DNA of 64,000 nucleotides from Acidobacteria bacterium 28-1 (GCA_002050365.1 MWYZ01000086.1:60780-124779); one strand, 5' to 3'. Shown: positions 33,572-41,997, counted from the first letter of the stretch. Program-made: numbers and translations. Notes: generated from the letters alone by a model not told the origin.

Positions 33572-33703
33572 TTACGCATAAAGCTGATAAACCAATTTAT
33601 CAATCTGACGGTCTATTGCATTGCACCTGTCTTGATAATAATTTTTTCTCTGTCGTTTCGCGCTGCTTGCAGTTGCTTCTTCGTCAATTTCACGCAAGTT
33701 AGT
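33572..33703 (-). pseudogene. C-terminal remnant of a type IIG restriction-modification gene
   Basis: The minus strand reads NDRKNYYQDRCNAIDRQIDK, then LVYQLYA and a stop. This closely matches the end of the intact type IIG enzyme at 34786-37719 (TYYQDRCNALDRQIDKSVYE). The DNA of the two segments is also visibly similar. No methylase motifs are left upstream, so only the tail of a second, related gene survives. The stop comes earlier than in the intact copy (after LYA). Confidence 0.8.
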
Positions 33704-33747
33704 GCGGCTATTTTCAGATTTATCTGAAAATGTTAAGATAGCTCGTT

Positions 33748-33976
33748 ATGCAAAATGCGGAAAATATTTATCAGCAAACGATTGTCAGACTTCCGAGTAG
33801 CGAGAAACTTCGCCTTGCGACGCTAATTCTGCAAAATTTGAGCGATAGAAAACAGCACGGTAGAACAAACTTCCGCTTTAGAACTTCTAGATAAACTGAA
33901 AAATGAAAGAGTTTTCGATTCAGCCGAAGAGGTTGACCGACATCTGAAAACGGAGCGTGAATCTTGGGACAACTAA
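33748..33976 (+). pseudogene. frameshifted small gene, antitoxin-like
   Basis: The frame from ATG 33748 (IYQQTIVRLPSSEKLRLATLILQNLSDRKQ) runs into a different frame near 33850 that continues sensibly (TSALELLDKLKNERVFDSAE) to TAA at 33974-33976. The total is 229 nt, one base too many for a single frame. The N-part resembles small antitoxins that accompany PIN-type toxins (LP-S-KLRLATLIL pattern). No adjacent toxin is readable on this strand. Confidence 0.55.
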
Positions 33977-34030
33977 TTTTCCCGCCGTCGTCAAAAGTTT
34001 ATCTCAACACCTTTCAATTAGTTATACTAC

Positions 34031-34510
34031 CTAATACTCACCAAGTGATTTCAAGAAGTTTTTGATCAAATTCTCGTCATAGTAAATTCCCGCGAGTTTG
34101 GCTTTTTCGATAAACGGTTTTGCATCGGCGATGAGACCGAGAGTTTTGGCTTTGCCAAGCAGTCCGAGCGAGCCAACGACTTTTAAGCCAACCGCCAAAG
34201 CCGCTCGCCTGCCTTTGGTTTCGTCAATGCAAACCAGCTTGATATTTTATTCCAGAGCGAGTTGGATAACCGCCGCTTCACCAACATCAAGCGAAGTTGC
34301 CGAAAGCGGTGAAACAGCGGAACTCAAACGTAGAACATTTAACCAATCAGGAATTTTTACTTCATAGCCTTGATTCGCACCGAGCAAAATCTCTGTTTCT
34401 ACTTCTGCAGGGCAGACGAACTCAAATGTCAATTTGCCGATTGCATCGAGAATCTGCATTTTTGTTAAAGCAAGAAGCGGACTTGTATTTGTAACGATGC
34501 GCTCAGTCAT
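34031..34510 (-). pseudogene. DUF3368 (PIN-like) toxin gene with an in-frame stop
   Basis: MTERIVTNTSPLLALTKMQI begins a PIN-like nuclease of the DUF3368 family (acidic NTSPL start, CPAEVETEIL, LDVGEAAVIQLALE). TAA at 34247-34249 (codon 88) interrupts it, and the same frame continues as NIKLVCIDETKGRRAALAVG and KVVGSLGLLGKAKTLGLI, ending at 34031 for a normal ~159 codons. One base change from a sense codon (for example CAA) explains it. It overlaps the UPF0175 antitoxin gene by 8 bp. Confidence 0.85.
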
Positions 34511-34766
34511 TCAGTGCAAAGTTTAATTCGTCCCGTAAATCTTCTTCGCGCAGGTTGCTCATTGCTACGCCGATACGCGAAAGGGAAAACAAAAATTCAA
34601 CGCGGCTTTTTCCTGCCAATTTTGCGGCTTGCCCCGAAGAAATCTTGCCGATTTCATAAAGTTTAGCGGCAAGCAGAAATTTCGCTTCGACGGAAAATTC
34701 TTTGTCTGAAACACCCAGCGTAAAAAGCAAATCATCCGTATATTCGATAGTTAAAGTATTTTGCAT
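34503..34766 (-). CDS. UPF0175-family antitoxin
   Basis: 87 residues. EFSVEAKFLLAAKLYEIGKISSGQAAKLAGKSRVEFL is the UPF0175 helix-turn-helix signature. The family pairs with DUF3368/PIN toxins, exactly the gene encoded downstream with an 8-bp overlap. The antitoxin frame is intact while its toxin carries a stop codon. It lies 19 bp after the type IIG gene's end, on the same strand. Confidence 0.85.
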   Translation of the reverse strand: MQNTLTIEYTDDLLFTLGVSDKEFSVEAKFLLAAKLYEIGKISSGQAAKLAGKSRVEFLFSLSRIGVAMSNLREEDLRDELNFALND

Positions 34767-34785
34767 ATTTCACCTCGCCTGCCGA

Positions 34786-37719
34786 TTATACCACGCCCTC
34801 GACAATTTTTATTTCGTCGCCGGTCAAACCGTAAAGCTCGTAAACCGACTTATCAATCTGTCTATCCAACGCATTGCAGCGGTCTTGATAATAAGTTTTG
34901 TCTTTGTCCGTTCGCGCCGTTTGCAGATGTTTTTTCGCTTCGAGCATCTGTTCGACCAGCGCAACCATTTTATCGTGCGCCACTTTTTCGGTTTTATCGG
35001 CGAAATTGATTGTGCGAAATGGTAACGAGTCGAGTTCGTTTGTTCCGACATTGTTATTTGTGCTTGTAATTTTGAAACGCCATTGAAATAGTTTTGAATT
35101 CAATAAGCCTAATAAGTATTCGTATTTGTAATCAGAATCAGCGGAAATAACGATTGAGTTTGTAGAGTCAGCAAAATATGTTTTCGGATTGATCGTCATT
35201 GCAACAATTCTTATTTTTTCATCTACACCTGTAATTCTTTGTGTTGCAATTCTAATTTTTGAAATGATGTTCTTTGGCGATTTACTTTTGAAAAATTCTT
35301 CCTCGTCAAACCATTCTCGTTGTCCTTGCGACAACTTTTCACGAATTACATAACGTCCGACTTCCACGCCTTTCAAAAGTCGTGATTTGGTTGAATCATC
35401 TGTTATAAATTGTCTGTAAATCGTTTGGTTTATTTCACCACGATTCGTTTTAATTTCTTCAACATCAAATAAATGCTGCACATTATTTGTTGAATGAACT
35501 TTTACGCATATCTTCCAATTTGGATTATCAACTTGAGGAATTGTGAAATTGTTTGGAGAAACTAAAAGCACTTCTTCATTGCTAAACTCGCAAATGCGGT
35601 GAATATCTTCAAAACTATTTGCAGGAAACACTCTTATTTTTACTTTTGTGTCGGATTTTTCTGTTTTACTTCCGGTAAAAATTACAGTCGAAAGTTTCGC
35701 CTCTAAAAAGATTCGTTTCTTTGAATTATCTTTTTGCGGGAAGCAATCAAGTTTCAATTCCTCAGTTGAAGTTAAAAGCAACTGTCTTGTTTTTGAGCAA
35801 CTGATGTCTCCGATAAGTGATAATGGAACAATCATTCCTACAAACCCGTTAAGCTTTAGAATTGTAATACCTTTAACAACAAAGAAACGGTAAAGATTAA
35901 GTTTTCCGCCAAGTGCCATTTCATATTCAGACTTCGTTTTGACGTAATCGCTAATAGCCGCGTGGGGTGAAAATTCATTTCCTCTTTCCTTTTCTAAAAC
36001 ATCGTAAGGCGGATTGCCGACAATCGCGTCAAAGCCGCCGCGTTTCATTACTTCGGGAAACTTGTCTTCGTAACTCATCGGATTGAGTTTGCGTTCTTCG
36101 CTGCGTTCAAAAAGCTGTCCGTCGAGAATGTTCCAATCAACCAGCGAATTGCCGCACACGATGTTGTCTTTCATATTGGGCAGAATCTTTTCACCGAGTT
36201 TCGGCTGAAAAGCGCGGGCAGTCGCAGTCGTCGCGTCTTCGAGCAGTTTCAGGGCGAGCGATAATTGCGCGACTTCGGTCGCCTGCGCGTCAACATCCAC
36301 ACCGTAAATATTATTTCGCAAAATCTCGCGCCGCTGCGCGATTGATAAAGTGAAACTGCCGTCTTTATTTTCGATACAGCCCGCTTTTCGCGCAATCTCT
36401 CTTCTGCCTGACGAATTGTAATAATCCATGTGATAACGAAGCAGATAATCGTAAACGCCCAACAAAAACGAACCAGAACCGCAGGCGATGTCGGCGAAAC
36501 GCATTTCTTTTATTTCGTCGGGCGTTTTGTTTTCGATTAACTTGCCGATGGTGTTTTCGACGATATAGCGCACGATGTATTCGGGTGTGTAATAAACGCC
36601 GCCCGCTTTGCGAACTTCGGGCTTTTCCTGAACGGTCGCGCGTTTGTCGGTGGCGACGATGACTTTGCCGAGAAAGCGTTCGTAAATACTGCCGAGAATG
36701 TGAACGGGAATATAGTTGAAGTTATACGGCGAATCTTGCGGCGAAAGCTCGCCGCAAATGTCTGTGAAAACTTTCTCGTCCGCGTTGAAATCTTTTGAGT
36801 CAATAAAATGCGGCTTGAAAACTATACCGTTGTAAAAACTGTTGAGCCGCGAAGACGTGCGGACAAAATCCGCCCAAGAATCGAATTTATCAATCATCGT
36901 GTCCGGCTCAATCAGTTTGTCTTCGAGAAAGCGCATAAACACAAGGCGGTCGAGCGTGCGCGTAACGGCTTCGGTCAAATCTTCACCATTGAGTTCCGCG
37001 TTTTTATTTTTGAAGGCGCGGGCAAGCTCGTCGCGGTAAGCGTCCAAATCGTCAAGAAAAGATTCGTCAACCGATTTCTGAATCGCGCCGACCGCTTTTT
37101 GCCTGCCTTTGCCGCGTTTCGGCAGATTTTTGGCGAAATCTTCGAGCGAACCACTGATGACCGAATCACGCGAGAAAAGATGATAAACCCTGCGAAACTT
37201 TTCTTCGTCAGCGTAATCGAGGTAGTTGAATTTTATATCTTCAAGCGCAAAGTCTTGCGCGGTATTGATGTTCGGTTTGTAGCGGCAGTCAATCACGCGA
37301 AACTGCTCAAAATCAGTCAGAACGGCAAGGGGCGTTTTGCTCGACCAACCGTAACGAATCGTCTGGAAATAATCGTCGGCGTTATCCAAATTGCGCGAAG
37401 GCTTTTTCGCTTCGACGTAAAATTTCACGTCGCGGAAATTCGGCGCGGCGAAAAATGCGTAATCAGCTTTCTTTGTTCGGCGATTACCTTTTTCATCTAC
37501 CTTGACATTTAATTCGATTTTCACTTCCTGCTCATAAGGATTTTTTTCGCGCTCGTGATTCACATCCCAACCGAGTGCAATCCAAAACTTATCAATGAAG
37601 TCCTGCCGCACCCGAATTTCAGGATATGAAGAGGAAAGATAATCCTGTTCTCTCACTTGAAAATCTTCTACTAATCGTTTGACGGTTAAATGTGCGGTGG
37701 AAAATATTTGTTCGGTCAT
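34786..37719 (-). CDS. type IIG restriction-modification enzyme (Eco57I-like, nuclease-methylase fusion)
   Basis: 977 residues. An N-terminal PD-(D/E)xK nuclease has KKADYAFF (Asp86) and YVEAKKP (Glu103, Lys105). A helical linker follows (~170-370). The gamma-class N6-adenine methylase has motif I DIACGSGSFLL (410-420) and motif IV NPPY (569-572). The C-terminal part (~620-977) holds the target-recognition region, with LLGLLNSKLFQWRF and the conserved tail DRCNALDRQIDKSVYELYGL. Cutting and methylation in one chain would protect and defend with a single gene. No lesion is visible. A terminator lies between it and the genes upstream. Confidence 0.93.
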   Translation of the reverse strand: MTEQIFSTAHLTVKRLVEDFQVREQDYLSSSYPEIRVRQDFIDKFWIALGWDVNHEREKNPYEQEVKIELNVKVDEKGNRRTKKADYAFFAAPNFRDVKFYVEAKKPSRNLDNADDYFQTIRYGWSSKTPLAVLTDFEQFRVIDCRYKPNINTAQDFALEDIKFNYLDYADEEKFRRVYHLFSRDSVISGSLEDFAKNLPKRGKGRQKAVGAIQKSVDESFLDDLDAYRDELARAFKNKNAELNGEDLTEAVTRTLDRLVFMRFLEDKLIEPDTMIDKFDSWADFVRTSSRLNSFYNGIVFKPHFIDSKDFNADEKVFTDICGELSPQDSPYNFNYIPVHILGSIYERFLGKVIVATDKRATVQEKPEVRKAGGVYYTPEYIVRYIVENTIGKLIENKTPDEIKEMRFADIACGSGSFLLGVYDYLLRYHMDYYNSSGRREIARKAGCIENKDGSFTLSIAQRREILRNNIYGVDVDAQATEVAQLSLALKLLEDATTATARAFQPKLGEKILPNMKDNIVCGNSLVDWNILDGQLFERSEERKLNPMSYEDKFPEVMKRGGFDAIVGNPPYDVLEKERGNEFSPHAAISDYVKTKSEYEMALGGKLNLYRFFVVKGITILKLNGFVGMIVPLSLIGDISCSKTRQLLLTSTEELKLDCFPQKDNSKKRIFLEAKLSTVIFTGSKTEKSDTKVKIRVFPANSFEDIHRICEFSNEEVLLVSPNNFTIPQVDNPNWKICVKVHSTNNVQHLFDVEEIKTNRGEINQTIYRQFITDDSTKSRLLKGVEVGRYVIREKLSQGQREWFDEEEFFKSKSPKNIISKIRIATQRITGVDEKIRIVAMTINPKTYFADSTNSIVISADSDYKYEYLLGLLNSKLFQWRFKITSTNNNVGTNELDSLPFRTINFADKTEKVAHDKMVALVEQMLEAKKHLQTARTDKDKTYYQDRCNALDRQIDKSVYELYGLTGDEIKIVEGVV

Positions 37720-37740
37720 AGCTAAATTAAGATAATAAAA

Positions 37741-37777
37741 AACCGAGAGAAATCAAAATCTCTCTCGGTTTGAAGAT
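37741..37777 (-). terminator. rho-independent terminator after hicB
   Basis: AACCGAGAGA (37741-37750) pairs with TCTCTCGGTT (37761-37770). On the minus strand the stem is followed by a T run (TTTTTTATTATC), so it ends transcripts arriving from the glycine cleavage/hicB direction before the restriction gene. Confidence 0.85.
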
Positions 37778-37795
37778 TTGTCGGAACGGGAAGCA

Positions 37796-37822
37796 GTAGC
37801 GAAAGCCCGAAAGTCTGCCCAT
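37796..37822 (-). pseudogene. HicA toxin remnant (first nine codons)
   Basis: Two bases after the hicB stop, an ATG opens MGRLSGFRY, which matches the conserved N-terminus of one HicA subfamily (MGxLxGFRYREVxK). The next codons (CFPFRQIFKP) do not continue the HicA fold, and the frame ends at the terminator. The toxin appears deleted, leaving its translational start. Confidence 0.5.
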
Positions 37823-37823
37823 T

Positions 37824-38048
37824 TCAAACTCCGATGACGAGCGGGTAATTAAAGCTATCGGACAAAGAAGGAAGATTTTTGATTTCTTCCTCTTGTGCCT
37901 CAATCAACTTTTTAGCGACATCGCGGGCAATTTCTAAAGTTTCGGATACGGTTCGACCTTGTGCGATTAAGCCTTGAATCGAATCCGAAGTCGCCAGATA
38001 GAAACCTTCGGGAAGTTTTTCAATATGTAGGTTGATTATCTTTTCCAT
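37824..38048 (-). CDS. HicB-family antitoxin (partner toxin lost)
   Basis: 74 residues from ATG 38048; an in-frame start at 38096 lies inside gcvPB and is unlikely. NLHIEKLPEGFYLATSDSIQGLIAQGRTVSETLEIARDVAKKLIEAQEE is the HicB partial RNase-H-like fold. HicB binds and blocks HicA and usually represses the operon, but a separate DNA-binding domain is missing here. The gene lies nine bases after gcvPB, so it is probably transcribed with the glycine cleavage operon. Confidence 0.75.
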   Translation of the reverse strand: MEKIINLHIEKLPEGFYLATSDSIQGLIAQGRTVSETLEIARDVAKKLIEAQEEEIKNLPSLSDSFNYPLVIGV

Positions 38049-38056
38049 AAGTAATC

Positions 38057-39580
38057 TTACGCCGATTTTGACAAAATTTCCATATCGGGTCTCCAACGCA
38101 GCACTGGTTTTCTCGCGGCGGTTGCTTCGTCGAGTCTGCCGATGCGCGTTGAATGCGGCGCGCCGATAACGAGTTCGGGATTATCAATCGCTTCCCGGGC
38201 GATTGATTTCATCGCGTCAACGAATGCGTCGAGATCTTGTCTGCCGACGGATTCAGTCGGCTCAATCAGCATTGCTCCTTCCACAATCAAAGGAAAATAA
38301 ATCGTCATCGGGTGAAAGCCGTAATCAATCAGGCGTTTGGCAATATCGAGTGTGTGAACGCCTTTGCGCGATTGTTTTTTGTGCGAAAAAATGACTTCGT
38401 GCATCGAATCGGAATCAAACGGTTTATCGAATTCTTCTTTAAGACTTTCGCCGACGTAACGCGCGTTCAAAACCGCCGCTTCGGTCGCTTCGCGCAATCC
38501 GCTCGCGCCGTGCGTTTGAATATAAGCGAGAGCGCGAATCATCATCCCGAAATTGCCGAAAAAGGCTTTGACGCGCCCGATTGATTCGGGGCGGTTGAAA
38601 TCTAAACGGTAATTTTCACCGTCTTTAGTAACTCTCGGCACGGGCAAAAACGGTTCGAGTTCAGCAGTGCAGCAACACGGTCCGCAGCCCGGTCCGCCGC
38701 CGCCGTGCGGCGTGGAAAATGTTTTGTGCAAATTAAGATGAATCACGTCAACGCCGAAATCGCCCGGACGCGCCACGCCGACCAGCGCGTTCATATTTGC
38801 GCCGTCCATATAAACCAAACCGCCCGCCCGGTGAATTTCGTCGCAGATTTGCTGGATATTCGTCTCGAAAAGACCGACCGTGTTCGGATTCGTGAGCATC
38901 AATCCGGCAATTCCGCCCTCATCGCACAGCGTTTTGAGATGCTCCATATCGGTTAAACCCTCGCTGGTCGAGCGAATCGTTTTGACGGTAAAACCCGCGA
39001 GATGCGCCGATGCGGGATTCGTTCCGTGCGCCGAATCGGGAATCAGCATCACGCGCCGCTCTTTCGATTTTTCGCCGTCGCGTCGGTCGAGAAATGCGCG
39101 AATCAGCATCACACCGGTCATCTCGCCGTGCGCTCCGGCGGCGGGCTGTAGAGAAACGCCCGGCAAGCCGGTAATTTCCGCTAAATCTTCCTGTAATTTA
39201 TAAATCAAACCAAGCGCGCCCTGCGCTTCCGATTCCGGCGCAAGCGGATGAAGATTGGCAAATCCGCCGATTCGCGCAACTTTTTCATTCAAGCGCGAAT
39301 TATATTTCATCGTGCAAGAGCCGAGCGGATACATTCCTAAATCAATCGAGAAATTCCACGTTGACATTCGGGTGAAATGGCGAATCACGTCAACTTCGGA
39401 AACTTCGGGAACGCCCGCTAAATCGTCCGTGCGGCGCAGTTCGGCTGGCAAAATCTCGTCAATCTTTGTTTCTTCAACGTCGAGTTTCGGCAACCGATAG
39501 CCAATTCTGCCGGTCTGCGAACGGTCGAAGATTAATTCTTCATTTTGAGTCGGGTGTTGGGTAACTTTTGTGATGCTCAT
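38057..39580 (-). CDS. gcvPB: glycine dehydrogenase (aminomethyl-transferring), subunit 2
   Basis: 507 residues, the C-terminal-half homologue of P-protein. The PLP lysine is Lys286 in HLNLHKTFSTPHGGGGPG. MYPLGSCTMKYNSR and DSAHGTNPASA are further hallmarks. With GcvPA it decarboxylates glycine and passes the aminomethyl group to lipoyl-GcvH. It is slightly longer than common GcvPB proteins. The operon order is gcvT, a toxin-antitoxin pair, gcvH, gcvPA, two coiled-coil genes, gcvPB, hicB. Confidence 0.96.
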   Translation of the reverse strand: MSITKVTQHPTQNEELIFDRSQTGRIGYRLPKLDVEETKIDEILPAELRRTDDLAGVPEVSEVDVIRHFTRMSTWNFSIDLGMYPLGSCTMKYNSRLNEKVARIGGFANLHPLAPESEAQGALGLIYKLQEDLAEITGLPGVSLQPAAGAHGEMTGVMLIRAFLDRRDGEKSKERRVMLIPDSAHGTNPASAHLAGFTVKTIRSTSEGLTDMEHLKTLCDEGGIAGLMLTNPNTVGLFETNIQQICDEIHRAGGLVYMDGANMNALVGVARPGDFGVDVIHLNLHKTFSTPHGGGGPGCGPCCCTAELEPFLPVPRVTKDGENYRLDFNRPESIGRVKAFFGNFGMMIRALAYIQTHGASGLREATEAAVLNARYVGESLKEEFDKPFDSDSMHEVIFSHKKQSRKGVHTLDIAKRLIDYGFHPMTIYFPLIVEGAMLIEPTESVGRQDLDAFVDAMKSIAREAIDNPELVIGAPHSTRIGRLDEATAARKPVLRWRPDMEILSKSA

Positions 39581-39582
39581 TT

Positions 39583-39879
39583 TTATTTTTCTAAATCTTT
39601 TCCCTGCGACAGGCGGCGTTCAAATTTCAGCATTTCGTTTTCTAGTTTCAAAGCCAGATTTTTGCGTTCTGATTCTTCACGGCCGCTTATTTCCTGAATA
39701 TCGAAAGAGAGTTTCTGAACTAGAAACATTAGTTTTGTGAAATCGTCACGAAGAGTTTGAACTTCGCTTCGAAGTTCGCGGACTTCTTGCTTAATATCCT
39801 TTATATCAGCCTTGTTTTCCTGAACTTCTCGGCTGATGGTCAGCCAATCTCTGGCATATTCGTAGATTTGATTCCACAT
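39583..39879 (-). CDS. small coiled-coil protein within the glycine cleavage operon
   Basis: 98 residues, not recognised. After an aromatic N-terminus (MWNQIYEYARDWLTISREV) nearly the whole chain is heptad-patterned coiled coil (KADIKDIKQEVRELRSEVQ, LRDDFTKLMFLVQKLSFDI). It lies 3 bases before gcvPB and 2 after the next small gene, so it is embedded in the operon. It resembles small phage- or ISL-type coiled-coil proteins but no family is clear. Confidence 0.6.
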   Translation of the reverse strand: MWNQIYEYARDWLTISREVQENKADIKDIKQEVRELRSEVQTLRDDFTKLMFLVQKLSFDIQEISGREESERKNLALKLENEMLKFERRLSQGKDLEK

Positions 39880-39881
39880 AA

Positions 39882-40118
39882 TCAGGCAAAAATTGAGTGT
39901 TTGGCAAGTAACTCATTTAAGATTTTATCGCTTTCAGCTTTTGATTCTTTGGTTCGCCTTTTGATTTGCTCGATTTCCTTATCTAAGCGGTCAATCTCGG
40001 CTTGGTCTTGCTTCATAATCTCCAAGGATTTATGAATCTCTGCTGAACACTGTTTCAAAAAATCCTTCAAATCGTTGTATTCATTTTCGGGAATTTCAAA
40101 TGTTAAAATCTTCGCCAT
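39882..40118 (-). CDS. small coiled-coil protein within the glycine cleavage operon
   Basis: 78 residues, not recognised. It has a short strand-like start (AKILTFEIPENEYNDL) and a charged coiled coil (DQAEIDRLDKEIEQIKRRTK). AGGTGAC (complement of GTCACCT, 40122-40128) gives a good ribosome site. It may pair with the adjacent 98-residue coiled-coil protein, since the two are translationally coupled. Confidence 0.6.
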   Translation of the reverse strand: MAKILTFEIPENEYNDLKDFLKQCSAEIHKSLEIMKQDQAEIDRLDKEIEQIKRRTKESKAESDKILNELLAKHSIFA

Positions 40119-40133
40119 AAAGTCACCTCGAAT

Positions 40134-41483
40134 TTATTTTACAACACACTGCAAACTTTCAACCAAATTATCAATCTGCTCTTTTGAATTGAGTTCCGTC
40201 ACGCAAACCAAAAAGTCGTTCGGATTGTCCGCGTAATAACGCGACAAAGCCAAACCACCGATAATGCTTTTTTCTTCCGACAGTTTCGACAAAATTTCGG
40301 CGGCTGATTTCGGAGCGCGAACGACGAATTCGTTAAAGCGCGGTGCGGTGAAGGGAAGTGAGAAGCCTTCGATTTCGGAAATGCGGCGAGCGGCGTAAGC
40401 GGCTTTTTGCGCGTTTTGTATCGCCACTTCCTGCAAACCTTTTCTGCCCATCGTTTCCATATAGACGGTTGCGGCGAGCGCGATTAAGCCTTGATTTGTG
40501 CAGATGTTAGACGTGGCTTTTTCGCGCCTGATGTGTTGTTCGCGCGTCGCTAAAGTCAGAACGAAACCGCGATTACCGTTTTTGTCGTAAGCAATTCCAG
40601 CGAGTCTGCCCGGCATATTGCGGACGTATTTTTCTTTGCAGGCGAAAAGTCCGACGTAAGGTCCGCCGTAGCTCAGAGGGATGCCGAACGATTGTCCTTC
40701 GGCGACGACAATATCTGCGCCGCACTCGCCTGGCGATTTTAACAAGCCGAATGAAATCGCTTCCGTAACGACGACAATTAAAAGTGCGCCGACCGCGTGG
40801 GCTTTGTCCGCGAGCAATTTTAAATCTTCAACGCAGCCGAAAAAGTTCGGCGATTGAATGACGAGCGCGGCAGTTTTATCGTCGAGTTTTGATAAATCGT
40901 CTGACAAAATGCGTCCCGATTTCTTATCAAAATGAACGGTTTCAATCGTCAAATCGCCGTGCTGCGTGTAGGTTTTCGCAACTTCCAGATATTCGGGATG
41001 AACCGTTTCAGCGATGACGACTTTATCGCGGCGCGTAACTCTCTGCGCCATTAGAAATGCTTCCGCCATTGCCGTCGAACCGTCATACATCGAAGCGTTT
41101 GCCACGTCCATTCCCGTCAATTGGCAAACAAGAGTTTGAAACTCAAAAATATACTGCAAAGTTCCCTGTGTAACTTCCGGTTGATACGGCGTATATGACG
41201 TGAAAAATTCCGAGCGCTGAATCAGGTGGTCAACAACCGTCGGTGAATAATGCGAATACGCGCCCGCGCCGAGAAAAGAAGTTTTCTGCGCGGCGGTGTT
41301 CATCGCCGCCAACTTTTCCATTCCACTGATTACTTCGATTTCAGCAAGCGGCTCGGTTACATTTAAAGCGCGGTTTAACTGAACGTCTTTTGGAATCGAG
41401 CGAAAAAGTTCATCCGCCGCGTCGAGTCCGACGATTTTTAGCATCTCGCCGCGTTCTTCGGGCGAGTTCGGAATATATCTCAT
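40134..41483 (-). CDS. gcvPA: glycine dehydrogenase (aminomethyl-transferring), subunit 1
   Basis: 449 residues from ATG 41483 (MRYIPNSPEERGEML), the normal length for GcvPA. SHYSPTVVDHLIQRSEFFTSYTPYQPE and YDGSTAMAEA are family hallmarks. A TTG-initiated extension to 41546 would add 21 residues encoded by the heptamer array and is unlikely. The array lies directly upstream of the ATG, so no Shine-Dalgarno sequence is present. The gene acts with gcvPB. Confidence 0.95.
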   Translation of the reverse strand: MRYIPNSPEERGEMLKIVGLDAADELFRSIPKDVQLNRALNVTEPLAEIEVISGMEKLAAMNTAAQKTSFLGAGAYSHYSPTVVDHLIQRSEFFTSYTPYQPEVTQGTLQYIFEFQTLVCQLTGMDVANASMYDGSTAMAEAFLMAQRVTRRDKVVIAETVHPEYLEVAKTYTQHGDLTIETVHFDKKSGRILSDDLSKLDDKTAALVIQSPNFFGCVEDLKLLADKAHAVGALLIVVVTEAISFGLLKSPGECGADIVVAEGQSFGIPLSYGGPYVGLFACKEKYVRNMPGRLAGIAYDKNGNRGFVLTLATREQHIRREKATSNICTNQGLIALAATVYMETMGRKGLQEVAIQNAQKAAYAARRISEIEGFSLPFTAPRFNEFVVRAPKSAAEILSKLSEEKSIIGGLALSRYYADNPNDFLVCVTELNSKEQIDNLVESLQCVVK

Positions 41484-41593
41484 TTGGATTTTGAATTTTG
41501 GGTTTTGGATTTTGGATTGGTCAATATCTTTAGATTCATTTGCCAATACGAATGGCTCTTTAATCCAAAATCCAAAATCTAAAATCCAAAATT
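41484..41593. repeat. facing heptamer arrays (TTTTGGA/AATCCAA type)
   Basis: The left arm 41484-41520 has units GGATTTT, GAATTTT, GGGTTTT, GGATTTT. The right arm 41561-41593 has AATCCAA, AATCCAA, AATCTAA, AATCCAA. The arms pair imperfectly around ~40 nt between gcvH and gcvPA, and occupy the whole ribosome-binding zone of gcvPA. Confidence 0.8.
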
Positions 41594-41981
41594 AAGCGTT
41601 AGCGTTTAGGTATTCTTCGTATTCGGCGGCGTTGAGCATTGCGTCGGCTTCGCCTTGATTTTTCATTTTAACTTTTATCATCCAAGCGTCGCCGTAAGGG
41701 TCGGAGTTGACCGCTTCGGGCGTATCGTTTAAGCCCTCGTTGACTTCTACGACTTCGCCTGCGATTGGTGTAAAAATTTCCGACACCGCTTTAACTGATT
41801 CGACCGAGCCGAATGCTTCGTGCGATTCAAGCGTATCGCCGACTTTCGGAAGCTCGACATAAACGACATCGCCAAGCGAATGCTGCGCGTAATCGGTAAT
41901 CCCAATCGTCGCTACATCGCCGTCAACCGCCACCCATTCGTGGTCTTTGCTGTAATGTAAATTTTCTTGTATGTTTGCCAT
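41592..41981 (-). CDS. gcvH: glycine cleavage system H protein
   Basis: 129 residues. The lipoyl-lysine is Lys64 in GSVESVKAVSEI, inside a normal H-protein fold (HYSKDHEWVAVDGDVATIGITDYAQ through DPYGDAWMIKVK). It carries the aminomethyl intermediate between GcvP and GcvT. The last residues (NANA, stop) touch the right arm of the hairpin element. Confidence 0.97.
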   Translation of the reverse strand: MANIQENLHYSKDHEWVAVDGDVATIGITDYAQHSLGDVVYVELPKVGDTLESHEAFGSVESVKAVSEIFTPIAGEVVEVNEGLNDTPEAVNSDPYGDAWMIKVKMKNQGEADAMLNAAEYEEYLNANA

Positions 41982-41997
41982 AAATTGATCTCAAATT

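Noticed and set aside
34031..34510. Recoding at the interrupting stop of the DUF3368 gene
   Set aside because: The stop is TAA, which is not used for selenocysteine, and no stimulatory hairpin or slippery run is seen; a nonsense mutation is simpler.
36808..37512. 234-codon plus-strand frame inside the type IIG gene
   Set aside because: Antisense shadow of a well-supported gene; no ribosome site and no domain features.
41484..41546. 21-residue N-terminal extension of GcvPA from a TTG
   Set aside because: The extra residues are translated heptamers, and the ATG at 41483 gives the normal family start.
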